This document shows, in pieces, positions 29,439 to 37,980 of a stretch of 64,000 nt of DNA (position 1 is its first letter; the number at the start of each line of letters is the position of its first letter). The DNA is from Acidimicrobiaceae bacterium (lineage in GTDB: Bacteria; Actinomycetota; Acidimicrobiia; Acidimicrobiales; UBA8190). The notes beneath the pieces are model-generated. The model was not told the DNA's origin and searched no databases. It was given only the letters and a program-made list of their open reading frames with translations. Where the stretch lies: the NCBI GenBank assembly GCA_003151475.1, contig PLXQ01000060.1:15173-79172 (forward strand), in the 5' to 3' direction. A program made the position numbers and the translations under genes.

Positions 29439-32400
29439 CTATGGGAGCAGCGCCCCAGCAGCCACAGAGGAAGCGGTCGCCAACCCGGCGGCGGCGGTGA
29501 CGATCGCCCAGCCGAGGGGGCCAATAGGACGGCAGTCGAAGAACTGGCTGATGCCCGGGGTCTGCACCATGGCGAAAAGGCCGGCTGCCGAGACCACGGC
29601 GGTTCCTGCCACGAGGGGGCTGCGCCGGCCGATGACGAGGGTTTGACCGAGCTGAGTCCCCACGAGCGCGGCGAGGGCCACCGTGCGGGCCCGCCCGGCG
29701 GTGCCCGTGACCCGGGCCGCGAACCAGGCACCGTAGGCCCCCGCTGCGGTGGCTGAGGCCCGGACGATGACGTCTCGTGCGAGCTGACCGGCCAGTGAGG
29801 TCTCCGGCCCTTCTCGTGCCAGGTCGACTCGGCGGGTCCGGGGCGGCTGCACAGCGATGGCCATGGCAGGGGCGAGGTCAGTGAAGAGGTTCACGGCGAG
29901 AAGCTGGCGGGGGGTGAGCGGCGGTTGACCGGTAAGCAGCGCCGCGCCGGCGGTGAAGGCAACCTCGCCGAGATTGCCGCCGAGCAGAATGGCAAGGGCG
30001 TCGCGCACCGACGCCCACATGGCGCGACCCTCGCCGATGGTGTCGATGAGCACGCCGACGTCGTCCGGGGTGACGATGAGGTCCGCGGCGTCTCGCGCCG
30101 CTGAGGTGGCCCGAGGCCCGAAGGCCACGCCGATATCGGCGAGGCGGATGGCCTGGGCGTCATTGGCCCCGTCTCCGGTCATGGCGACGACCCGGCCGGC
30201 CCTTTGGAAGGCGGAGACGATGCGGACCTTGTCGGCCGGGGTCACCCGGGCGAACACGGCCACGTCCTGGACGACCTGATCGAGCTGGGCGTCGTCGAGT
30301 TCATCGAGCTCTGCACCCGTGAGCACTCGGCGCCCGTTGAGGAGCCCGAGGTCGGTGGCGACGGCTTCGGCTGTGCTGGGGTGGTCGCCGGTGATCATGA
30401 CCACGTTGATCCCTGCCTGCCAGAGCTGGGCGATCGGTGCGGAGGCGGTCGGCCTGGCGGCGTCGGCGACGCCGACGAAGCCGAGGAGCTCCAGCCGGTC
30501 GATTCGTTCGTCGTCGAGGTCGTCGCGATCCGAGGCGGAACGCTCGGCCACGGCCAATACACGCAATCCCTGGCGAGCGAGGCGCTCGACTTCGGCCTCG
30601 ACCGACGTCCGGGCGCTGACGTCGAGGACAATGTGCTCACCCGGGGCTCGACGCCGCGTGGCGCATCGAGGGATGACGACCTCGGGCGCGCCCTTGACGC
30701 TGAGCAGCGGGCCGGCTTGCGCTTGTCCGAGTACCGCGTGGTAGGCGCGGCCGGGTTCGAACGGAAGCGACGCCGCCTTCTGCCAGCCCTGGGCGCCGTC
30801 GCCCGGGCGCACGCCGGCCAGGTGCGCGCCGTCGACGATGACCTGATCGGTGGGGTGGGGCAGACCCCCGGCCCGGGGTCGGGGCGTAGCCCGCAAGGCG
30901 GCGGCCAGTACCCCACGGCAGGCTGGTCCCAGCTGGGCGACGGGCTCGTCGGCGTCACCGTCGGAGACCTGACGCAACTGAAGACGTCCCTCGGTGAGCG
31001 TGCCGGTCTTGTCGAAGCACAGCACGTCCACCCGGCCCAGTGCTTCGAGGACGTCCGGGTTGCGGACGAGGACTCCACGCCCAGCGAGGCGGTGGGCGGC
31101 GCTGGCCTGGGCGATGGTAGCCACAAAGGGAAGTCCCTCAGGGACGGCGGCAGCCGCCAGGCTTACCCCGGATGCCACCGCCTCGCGCGGTGGCCGGCCG
31201 CGAACCAAGCTGTTGAGCGCGAGGCCGGCGCCGGCACCGAGGACGATCGGAACGGTCGTGTCGGTGAGGGCCCGCAGCCGAGTCTCCACACCGGTCGGTG
31301 GCGGTGTGGCCGAGGTGAAGCCTCTCCGGGCCTCCGTGGACGTTCCGGTCGCCACCACCACCGCGGTGCCGCGCCCAGCGGCCACCGCCGTCCCCGCGTA
31401 CACCATGGAGCTGCGATCGGCGACCGGGATGCGCTCTTCCACGGGCTTGGGGTCCTTCGCCACAGGAAGGGACTCGCCCGTCAGCGACGACTCGTCGGTT
31501 TCCAAGCCAACCGCGTCGAGCACGCGGCAGTCTGCGGGGACGGCATCACCGGCGGCGAGGCTGATGACTTCGCCGACGACCAAGGAGCGACTACTCGTGC
31601 TCACCTCGGTCCCATCACGCAGCACCCGGACAGTGCCTTCTGAGATGGCCGACGCCAAGCGCCCGATGGCTGCCTCGGTGCGGAGACGTTGCGTGGCGCC
31701 GACGGCCGCATCGACGCCGAGCACGCCAGCGATTAGGGCGGCGTCGACGATCGACCCGACCGCGGCGGAGAGCGCCGCTCCCGCTCCCAGGATGACCGTC
31801 AGGGGGTTGGTGAGCTCGTTGGCGAGCAGGCTGGGAAAGCTGGCCCGGTGGGTGTCCTCCGGATTGTCGTCGGTGGCCGGATGTTCCGCCGTTGCCCCGC
31901 CCGACCCGCCAGCCAGGCGTCGGACGACTTCGGCGCCGTCTAGCGCGTGCCAGGCGACCGGCGTGCTCTCGCGGCGGGGAGGGCGGCGGGGCAGCTGGGC
32001 ACCGGTCCAAGTCCCGACGCCGAGCGCGGCCAGGGTCGAAAGCTGCACGACGACCATCGCCCGCCGGCCAGCGCCGGGCACGGGGCTGATCGCGAACAGA
32101 CTGGCGGCCGCCGAGCCGGCCGCAGCCACGGCGACGGCTTGGCGGCTGGCCGTCCGCGCGAGCCGAGTGACATCGACGATCGTGGCCGCCTCGGCGAGAT
32201 GGAGGCACAGCAGGTCGGCGCCCCACGGGGGCTGCGCTTCCTCTGCCGCGATGACCCCGATGCCGCAGTCGGCGGCCCGCAGTGCGATGCCGGGTCGCGT
32301 CGACACGAGTGCCACCACCCGCCCCTCGGCCTGTAGGGCACGGATCGAGCTGGCCAGGTGCTCACCGTCCGCCACGACCCTGTCGCTGCCCAGGACCGCG

Positions 32401-33788
32401 GCTACGCGGCGATCGCCCGCGACGGCGAGCAAGTGGCCGGCCCGCTGCGTCGCGGCGGCAAGGTCCGCTGCTTCTTCGTGGAGCTCGGGCTGGATGGCAA
32501 CCAGGCCCACGACGGTCCCGCTCTTGCTGAGACCAAGGGTGCTGAACCCGGCCGCCGTCAGCTCGCGGGCCCTTGTTCGAGACCCGCGCGGCCAGGTACC
32601 CACCACCTTCCCGACCGGTGCCAGGGCCCAATCGTCCTCCGTCCGAGCCACGTCGGGCTGCACGGGGTCGAACAGCGCACGGGCCATCTTCTCGACGGGG
32701 GCCAGGTCCTCCTGGCCAACGGCGCGGATCTCGCCGATGACGACGCGACCGGTCGTGAGCGTTCGGGCGTCGACCACCACGGTGTCCACCTGGTCGAGAC
32801 GGCGCAACACACGCGGGTCCATGGGCACCACCTGGCGTGCGGCTAGCCCGCGGCCGACCTGAGCGGCGAACCCGTCACGGCCGAGGCGCGCCGCGCGGGG
32901 AAGACCGGCAAGCAAGACGTCGGCGGTTCGGCGAAGATCCCGCGTGACCGCGAGTGTGATCCCGCCGCCGGCCAGCGAAGCCAGTGATGCCGCCTGGCCG
33001 TACGTGTCAACCAGTCCCGCTGGGAGGGGAACGGGACGAGGTTCGGGCTCCGCCGCGGCCAGAGGCTCCGCCCGTGGCCCGCGGTGGAGGTGATCTTCCA
33101 CCCCCAGCCACACTCGGCGACGCGCCGTCAGCTCGGCAACCGTCGTAAGCCGGTGAGTGGCGTCGACCACCAGTCCCAACGGTCCCTGCCCGAGACCTTG
33201 CAGTATGGCGTTGAGCATGGCCGCGGCCGTTGCGGTGCCAGGTCGCGCCTCGATGATGCGCCGAACAGGAGCCAGCGAATCCAGCGCCGGTATGGCGCTC
33301 GCCACCTCGATGGGCAGGCGGGGTAGACGCAGGATGCGCGCGGCCACGCCAATCCCCACGCCGGCCCCGTCGGCGACCAGGGCGACCAACCCCCGTCGGA
33401 TGGGTCCTTCGTCGGCCGGGTGATCGGGCAGGTCAGCCGGGAACTCCTCTCCGAAAAGACCGTGGGCTTCCTCGACCCCGTCGAGAGCCCCCGCCAGGTC
33501 GTCGAGACCGACGGTGCCGTCTTCGAATGCCACCGCCACCTCGGCCAGGATCGGGTTGACCTCCGCCCAGTGGACCCCCTCCAGGGCGGCCAGTGTCCGC
33601 TCGGCTGCTCTGGCGACGTGCTCACCGTCGGCAAGGTGCACGCCCCGCACCGACAGGTATGCGCGGCCCGGTCGGGTCTGCACGACGCGTCGCGTCCGCC
33701 CTGGTTCACCGCCTGTGAATGGAGCTCGGTCGAGGCCCCGAAGCACCGCTCCCGGCCAAGCAGCTAGCCCCGCAGGAACGACTCTCAC
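29439..33788 (-). CDS. P-type cation-transporting ATPase, CtpI-like (long N-terminus)
   Basis: 1449 residues, far longer than typical heavy-metal ATPases (about 750) and like the mycobacterial CtpI class. Residues 1-350 form a soluble N-terminal part with a degenerate HMA-like ferredoxin fold (RPGRAYLSVRGVHL, LAALEGVHWAEVNPILAEVAV) lacking a CxxC metal site. The catalytic core has ESSLTGESLPV (about 775), FDKTGTLTEGRL with the phosphorylated Asp (about 925), MITGDHPSTA and MTGDGANDAQAIR (about 1205), and C-terminal membrane helices. Substrate is unknown; no CPx metal motif was seen. 90 bp upstream lies the small membrane-protein gene 33879-34103. Confidence 0.88.
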   Translation of the reverse strand: MRVVPAGLAAWPGAVLRGLDRAPFTGGEPGRTRRVVQTRPGRAYLSVRGVHLADGEHVARAAERTLAALEGVHWAEVNPILAEVAVAFEDGTVGLDDLAGALDGVEEAHGLFGEEFPADLPDHPADEGPIRRGLVALVADGAGVGIGVAARILRLPRLPIEVASAIPALDSLAPVRRIIEARPGTATAAAMLNAILQGLGQGPLGLVVDATHRLTTVAELTARRRVWLGVEDHLHRGPRAEPLAAAEPEPRPVPLPAGLVDTYGQAASLASLAGGGITLAVTRDLRRTADVLLAGLPRAARLGRDGFAAQVGRGLAARQVVPMDPRVLRRLDQVDTVVVDARTLTTGRVVIGEIRAVGQEDLAPVEKMARALFDPVQPDVARTEDDWALAPVGKVVGTWPRGSRTRARELTAAGFSTLGLSKSGTVVGLVAIQPELHEEAADLAAATQRAGHLLAVAGDRRVAAVLGSDRVVADGEHLASSIRALQAEGRVVALVSTRPGIALRAADCGIGVIAAEEAQPPWGADLLCLHLAEAATIVDVTRLARTASRQAVAVAAAGSAAASLFAISPVPGAGRRAMVVVQLSTLAALGVGTWTGAQLPRRPPRRESTPVAWHALDGAEVVRRLAGGSGGATAEHPATDDNPEDTHRASFPSLLANELTNPLTVILGAGAALSAAVGSIVDAALIAGVLGVDAAVGATQRLRTEAAIGRLASAISEGTVRVLRDGTEVSTSSRSLVVGEVISLAAGDAVPADCRVLDAVGLETDESSLTGESLPVAKDPKPVEERIPVADRSSMVYAGTAVAAGRGTAVVVATGTSTEARRGFTSATPPPTGVETRLRALTDTTVPIVLGAGAGLALNSLVRGRPPREAVASGVSLAAAAVPEGLPFVATIAQASAAHRLAGRGVLVRNPDVLEALGRVDVLCFDKTGTLTEGRLQLRQVSDGDADEPVAQLGPACRGVLAAALRATPRPRAGGLPHPTDQVIVDGAHLAGVRPGDGAQGWQKAASLPFEPGRAYHAVLGQAQAGPLLSVKGAPEVVIPRCATRRRAPGEHIVLDVSARTSVEAEVERLARQGLRVLAVAERSASDRDDLDDERIDRLELLGFVGVADAARPTASAPIAQLWQAGINVVMITGDHPSTAEAVATDLGLLNGRRVLTGAELDELDDAQLDQVVQDVAVFARVTPADKVRIVSAFQRAGRVVAMTGDGANDAQAIRLADIGVAFGPRATSAARDAADLIVTPDDVGVLIDTIGEGRAMWASVRDALAILLGGNLGEVAFTAGAALLTGQPPLTPRQLLAVNLFTDLAPAMAIAVQPPRTRRVDLAREGPETSLAGQLARDVIVRASATAAGAYGAWFAARVTGTAGRARTVALAALVGTQLGQTLVIGRRSPLVAGTAVVSAAGLFAMVQTPGISQFFDCRPIGPLGWAIVTAAAGLATASSVAAGALLP

Positions 33789-33878
33789 CGAACGCTCCGA
33801 CCTGCAGATCCGCCTGGACGCACCTGCTCGGCCTGTTGGCGGTCGTTCCTCGCGTCCATGTTCGCCGGTCGGTGCACG

Positions 33879-34103
33879 TCAGCGGAGATGGTGGCGAGCG
33901 ATAACCACCCCGACACCCACGGCGAGCGCCAAGGGAAGGTCGATGGCGCCCACGAGGGCCGCACCGGCAAGGCCGCCCCAAAACCCGAGCTCAACCGCTC
34001 GGGCGGGCAGGCGCGAGTGTAGGAGGGGCACAACATAGCTACCGTCCCCAGGCATGGGTGCAACCTTCGTGCTTTCGGACTGGGACTGGGATTTCGACTC
34101 CAT
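33879..34103 (-). CDS. Small membrane protein upstream of the CtpI-like ATPase
   Basis: 74 residues. The ATG at 34103 has a perfect AAGGAGGT ribosome-binding site 7 nt upstream; the ATG at 34109 is too close to it. N-terminus is Ser/Gln/Lys-rich (MESKSQSQSESTK), followed by a hydrophobic helix (LGFWGGLAGAALVGAIDLPLALAV) and a short basic end (ARHHLR). Probably a single-span or hairpin accessory of the ATPase 90 bp downstream. A Dos-like box lies about 65 bp upstream, between this gene and the divergent DUF1232 gene. Confidence 0.75.
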   Translation of the reverse strand: MESKSQSQSESTKVAPMPGDGSYVVPLLHSRLPARAVELGFWGGLAGAALVGAIDLPLALAVGVGVVIARHHLR

Positions 34104-34167
34104 CACCATGACCTCCTTCCAGAACACCCCCACATCTACGAACGATCGCAGACGATCCCGACAGTGG

Positions 34168-34184
34168 CTAGGGCCGAAGGTCGC
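34168..34184. promoter_or_regulatory. DosR/DevR-like box in a divergent promoter
   Basis: Plus strand CTAGGGCCGAAGGTCGC (minus GCGACCTTCGGCCCTAG). It lies between the small membrane protein/ATPase operon (minus, start 34103) and the DUF1232 gene (plus, start 34265), about 65 and 80 bp from their starts, so one site could serve both. Confidence 0.5.
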
Positions 34185-34264
34185 CTTTCTCGTTTGCGAG
34201 CCCCCCGAGCCGTGACCCAGAGTGGGGAGGTCGTCCTCGCCTGAGGCCCCGTCGGAGGGTCTGC

Positions 34265-34696
34265 GTGCTCATTCGCATCATCGTCGGGCTAGTCACCGCG
34301 CTGGTGGCGAGCTGGCTCCTGCTCATGCTCGCGTTGCTGATCGCCCGGCCCCGCGGAGAGAGTGTTCGCCACGTTGCCCGGTTCCTCCCGGACGTCGCCC
34401 GACTGCTTCGGGACCTCCACCGGGATTCCGCGGTTCCCCGCTCGGTCCGCTGGCGGCTGTGGGTGGCTTTGGTCTACAACCTTCAGCCGTTCACGATCAT
34501 CCCCGACTTCATCCCGATCATCGGCTTTGCCGACAACATCGTGGTCACGGTGTGGGCTCTCCGCAGTGCTGTCCGCAAGGCCGGTAGGGACGCAGTGATC
34601 CGCAACTGGCACGGATCCCGAGAGCAACTGGTTCTGCTCTTCCGAGTCGCTCGGCTGGGCACCCTCCCGGAGGAGGACGACGACATGGTCGGATGA
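34265..34696 (+). CDS. DUF1232 membrane protein (YkvA-like)
   Basis: 143 residues from GTG 34265. A strong N-terminal membrane helix (RIIVGLVTALVASWLLLMLALLIA), then the DUF1232 core with the hallmark YNLQPFTIIPDFIPIIGFADNIVV, where PDFIPxxGxxDD is typical of the family. Function of the family is unknown; members are often stress- or envelope-linked. Short acidic end (LPEEDDDMVG). An ATG-started alternative was not seen. Confidence 0.8.
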   Translation: MLIRIIVGLVTALVASWLLLMLALLIARPRGESVRHVARFLPDVARLLRDLHRDSAVPRSVRWRLWVALVYNLQPFTIIPDFIPIIGFADNIVVTVWALRSAVRKAGRDAVIRNWHGSREQLVLLFRVARLGTLPEEDDDMVG

Positions 34697-34726
34697 GCTT
34701 CCGGCATCCTCGTGCTTGATGCAGCA

Positions 34727-35352
34727 CGGCGGGTGTCGATCTCGATGAAGAAGAGCACGTAGAGGCGCCGGAGCAACACGGTGTCCACGGTGAGGAAGTC
34801 GCAGGCAACATCGATGATGACTGGTGCCGGGAACTCAGCCCAGGTCGAGCCTGCGCGTCTCGGTGACGGGTCGACGCCATGGCGACGAACGATCGCCCAG
34901 ACACTCGAGGGCGCGAGCCGAATACGCATCGTGGCCAGCTCACCGTGGATCCTCCGATATCTCCAGGTTGGGTTCTCCCTCGCCAACTGAAGGACGATCT
35001 GCACGGTGCCGAGAGGGATACCAGGACGCCCGGGCCGACGATGCCGATATGTCCAACGACGACGCACCAGGTCCCGATGCCAGCGGAGCAAGGTCTGGGG
35101 CTGGACGAACAGTTGTCCGAGACGCCTACGAGGGAGGCGCCGGCTGAGCCCGGAGAGAAGTGCCCGGTCAGAGGGCCGGAAAGCCGGGCGGCCCATGTGA
35201 CGCCGGAGCACCGCCACCTCCTGACGGAGCATGACTACTTCAATGGCAAGCTCACCGTTGTCAGCCGGAGAAGTGGAAGCAACTGGAGGAGTCGGACGAA
35301 TGCCATGTAGAGGAAGGACAGGAACATGGCCCAGTTTCGTCACCAGTCTCAT
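34727..35352 (-). pseudogene. Truncated rve-type (IS3/IS481-like) transposase
   Basis: The N-terminal HTH-like part (AIEVVMLRQEVAVLRRHMGRP), a helix with RHRRPGRPGIP and TWRYRRIHGEL, and the start of the integrase core (CDFLTVDTVLLRRLYVLFFIEIDTRR, with the first catalytic Asp in TVDT) are present. The frame is then cut at about 34727, before the second Asp and the Glu of the DDE triad, where it meets the end of the DUF1232 gene. Inactive. It marks past insertion in the island. Confidence 0.75.
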
Positions 35353-35561
35353 GCCGACGAAAGTCCACGTGGGCAGGCACGGATGAAGTATTCAGCACCC
35401 ACAACTTCCCGACGAACCAATTCGCCAGCCAGACCAGGCATCAGCAACCCCTCCGACAAATCCCCATCGTCTCGAACGCCGTTGGCTCTCCTCCATGGCA
35501 TCGTGAGCCCTCAGGCGGGAGAAACCGCCATCCCTTGGGTCGCCCCGGGATGTCGCCTCGT

Positions 35562-35582
35562 TTGTGACGTTCGGCTCTTCCC
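35562..35582 (+). promoter_or_regulatory. DosR/DevR-like box upstream of the 140-aa gene
   Basis: TTGTGACGTTCGGCTCTTCC on the plus strand, 56 bp before ATG 35639. The inverted copy of this gene has GTGACCTTCGGCTCTTCC at nearly the same distance (51 bp), so the site was duplicated with it. Confidence 0.5.
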
Positions 35583-35638
35583 GCCGCCCCCCAGGGGTCG
35601 CAGCATGAATGGAGAGAAGGCGAGCAAAAGCGGATGAG

Positions 35639-36061
35639 ATGTGGACGACTGGAAGCCGAGCCTGGGAACGTGAACTTGTCGCCGAGTGCGAAGCGTTCTT
35701 CTCCGGTCAGTATGCGCAGTACCTGGATAACGAGAATCGCCCCATCCCGGTCTGGGCCTGGCTGAACGTCCTCGCCCATGGCAGCGAGGACGACATCACC
35801 GCCCTTGCCGCCGGCGAACCACCTCGGCGTACCTTCCCGGAGACCGCCGTGTGGCACCAGGCCCTGGCCTTCCTGGCCCAGGAGCTGATGAGCCAGGCAG
35901 CCAGGCGGGGGCGCCCAGTGGCAGACCTCCAGTGCTCGACGCTCGTGCCCCTCGAGCTCGAGCTCGCCGGGCGACGAGCGCCTTCGTCCGTGGAGCCCGC
36001 CATGTTTGTCTCGAGCGTGCTGAGCGCCTTGGCTCAGCACCCCACCGGCCGACACCCGTGA
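35639..36061 (+). CDS. Unknown 140-residue protein, paralogue A
   Basis: Start chosen at ATG 35639 because the inverted paralogue begins at the equivalent MWT codon. The sequence is helical and acidic with ECEAFFSGQYAQYL, a Trp-rich VWAWLNVLAHGSEDD, and TAVWHQALAFLAQELMSQAARRGR. No membrane segment. I do not recognise the family. It is followed 81 bp later by the RodZ-like gene and preceded by a Dos-like box, so it may belong to the island's stress regulon. Confidence 0.7.
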   Translation: MWTTGSRAWERELVAECEAFFSGQYAQYLDNENRPIPVWAWLNVLAHGSEDDITALAAGEPPRRTFPETAVWHQALAFLAQELMSQAARRGRPVADLQCSTLVPLELELAGRRAPSSVEPAMFVSSVLSALAQHPTGRHP

Positions 36062-36142
36062 CATCGCCATGAGCAGGGTTGATGGGCCATCTGTGGCATC
36101 GGAGGGCCAGAACGCTCAATCACGACTCCGCCGGAGAGAGCG

Positions 36143-37207
36143 ATGATGCTTGCTCGGGTCGGAGCTGACCCTGTCGTGGCCGCGGACCGATCTCGTCTGG
36201 AACATCGCAACGACGCCGAGCCATGCGGGTGCTCCGTCCCCGATCCCCATCAGATTCTCCTGCCCCCCGCCGTGGCGAGGGCTTTGAGGAGCGCAAGACG
36301 CGCCGCGGGGTTGAGCCTCGAGCAGGTGGCGACGACCTGCGGCGTGGCCCCCGCCGTGGTCGCAGAGCTCGAAGCGGGCGACAGCCGTAGCTTCGACGAT
36401 GCTCGATCCTTGCTCACCACGCTCGAGCAGGTGGCGAGGAGTGTTGGACTGCCAGCAGACGTCGCCCCCTTGGCAACGCTTCGAGCATGGTCATCGGCCT
36501 ATGACGAGGAACACGTTGACCGTGACGAGCACCGCGATCCTCAACGGGCGGCCGCCCTCACCACACAGTCACTCGTAGCTACCCCGGTCCCCGAAGAGTG
36601 CCCGGGGCCGCCGGGCGCAACCGCTCCGACGCTCATGGTGCTGAACCAGGCCGGACTCCCGGCCGCGACCGGGAACCCCCCGTCCTCGGCTCCCCACGCT
36701 CGTTATTGGGAGTCAGCGAGCGGGCCGGTTCAAGCCGCCGGCCCTGCGAGGGTGCTTCGGGGTGCGATCTCGCTTACCGCCGCCGTTTTGGTTGCCGTTT
36801 CCGGAGCGCTCGGCGCTGTCGAGGGGGGACTTCTCGGGCGCTCCGGTGGGCATCGCTTGTCCACATCGAGATCGTTGCCCACGTCGGCCCTGCCCCCGAG
36901 CCGAGCGCCTCTGCTCGTGGAACTGTCCGCCACCGCCGTTCGGGCGAACTACTCGGTCACCGCATCGACATACAGGGTGACAATCAGCGCCAATCGTCCG
37001 TCGTGGGTCGAACTCAGCCCCAGCGGAGGTTCCCCTGTCTTCGCCGGGATCGTCGAACCGGGCGTCATCAGACGCTTCACCGAGTCGGGGTCCGTGACCG
37101 TCGAGGTGGGCGCTGGCGGTACGAGCATCGCGGTGTCGGCAGGAAGTCGATCCCAGTCCCTCATGGCGCCAGCCGCGCCGTATACGTACCTGTTCAGTCC
37201 AAGTTGA
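36143..37207 (+). CDS. RodZ-like HTH / transmembrane / DUF4115 protein
   Basis: 354 residues. An XRE-type HTH is at about 45-95 (ALRSARRAAGLSLEQVATTCGVAPAVVAELEAGD), a single membrane helix at about 212-233 (GAISLTAAVLVAVSGALGAV), and a C-terminal extracytoplasmic domain (VTASTYRVTISANRPSWVEL, then AGIVEPGVIRRFTESGSVTVEVG), the DUF4115 beta-domain of RodZ. RodZ links MreB-type cytoskeleton to cell shape, but many actinobacterial relatives are of unknown function. GGAGAG precedes ATG closely. An inverted, damaged copy lacking the HTH lies at 39531-40200. Confidence 0.75.
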   Translation: MMLARVGADPVVAADRSRLEHRNDAEPCGCSVPDPHQILLPPAVARALRSARRAAGLSLEQVATTCGVAPAVVAELEAGDSRSFDDARSLLTTLEQVARSVGLPADVAPLATLRAWSSAYDEEHVDRDEHRDPQRAAALTTQSLVATPVPEECPGPPGATAPTLMVLNQAGLPAATGNPPSSAPHARYWESASGPVQAAGPARVLRGAISLTAAVLVAVSGALGAVEGGLLGRSGGHRLSTSRSLPTSALPPSRAPLLVELSATAVRANYSVTASTYRVTISANRPSWVELSPSGGSPVFAGIVEPGVIRRFTESGSVTVEVGAGGTSIAVSAGSRSQSLMAPAAPYTYLFSPS

Positions 37208-37414
37208 GGATCCACCTGGGCAACGGGCCGAGGGATGACCAAAGCTGTGATGAACGCCCCCGGGCATTCGCCTCTTCGCCTCGCCGCCCACGAGCAGAAG
37301 CGCTTACTCCCGACCGTTCAGTGTCCGCTCGCGCTAACAGTCAATGGCCTCCCTAGCAAGACGAGGACAGTGGTACAGCGCGCACCATGATTCCGTCGGA
37401 CAGGTCCACGGGAT

Positions 37415-37498
37415 GGTCTCCCTTCGCCGGCATTGTCCGGATCAGGTGCTTGGGGTCGCTGAACCGACTCAGCCTCTCAGCCTCTTGGCTCCCTCTCC
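37415..37498 (-). promoter_or_regulatory. TPP (THI-box) riboswitch-like element, copy 1
   Basis: On the minus strand it has the core TPP motifs in order: GGCTGAGA, a GACCCC segment, CCTGATCCGG, and AATGCCGGCGAAGGGAG. These match the pyrimidine and pyrophosphate sensor helices of the thiamine-pyrophosphate aptamer. No thiamine gene follows: transcription would run into the 3' end of the RodZ-like gene in antisense. A 35-bp block (37413-37447) is identical to copy 2. Confidence 0.7.
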
Positions 37499-37546
37499 CA
37501 TCTCGCAGACCCATCACCATTAAGGGCTTCTGAGGACAACTCCAGT

Positions 37547-37563
37547 AGAGCCGAAGGTCCCAT
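37547..37563 (-). promoter_or_regulatory. DosR/DevR-like box upstream of riboswitch copy 1
   Basis: Minus strand ATGGGACCTTCGGCTCT, about 49 bp upstream of the riboswitch, with a possible -10 (TTAATG) some 26 bp after the box. Confidence 0.5.
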
Positions 37564-37810
37564 GATCGCGACCAAGCTAACTCGGGATCGATCCACCAGG
37601 GCACGGTAGCTACCCGCAGGCGGTCCCTGTGCCCCCGGTTCGTCGTCAACTACACACCGGTCAGCCCTTATGACCGCCGGACATGCCGAGAATGTTGCGC
37701 TCAGCGACCTTCAAGCGCCGGGGCCGCACGGGAACAAGTCCTCCGCCCTTCCCCGTCGCCGGCTCCCGGACTCGATGCCAAATCGGGCGTTGGCAATCAG
37801 CCCACGAGAT

Positions 37811-37920
37811 GGTCTCCCTTCGCCGGCATTGTCCGGATCAGGTACTAGGGGTCGCTGAGTTCCTTCTCTCAGCCTCTCAGCCTCAGCCTCGCGGCTGCAT
37901 TTTTGGCTCCCTCTTCCATC
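37811..37920 (-). promoter_or_regulatory. TPP (THI-box) riboswitch-like element, copy 2
   Basis: Same order of motifs as copy 1 (GGCTGAGA, GACCCC, CCTGATCCGG, ATGCCGGCGAAGGGAG) with a longer and different stem region before CTGAGA, including tandem GGCTGAG repeats. The last 35 bp are identical to copy 1. No thiamine biosynthesis or transport gene follows. Confidence 0.7.
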
Positions 37921-37962
37921 GCATGGACCAAACATTATTTAACCACGGCGCGAATGAAACGG

Positions 37963-37980
37963 GCAGGGTCGAAGGTCACA
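37963..37980 (-). promoter_or_regulatory. DosR/DevR-like box upstream of riboswitch copy 2
   Basis: Minus strand TGTGACCTTCGACCCTGC, about 43 bp upstream of the riboswitch, with ATAATG about 27 bp after the box as a possible -10. Confidence 0.45.
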
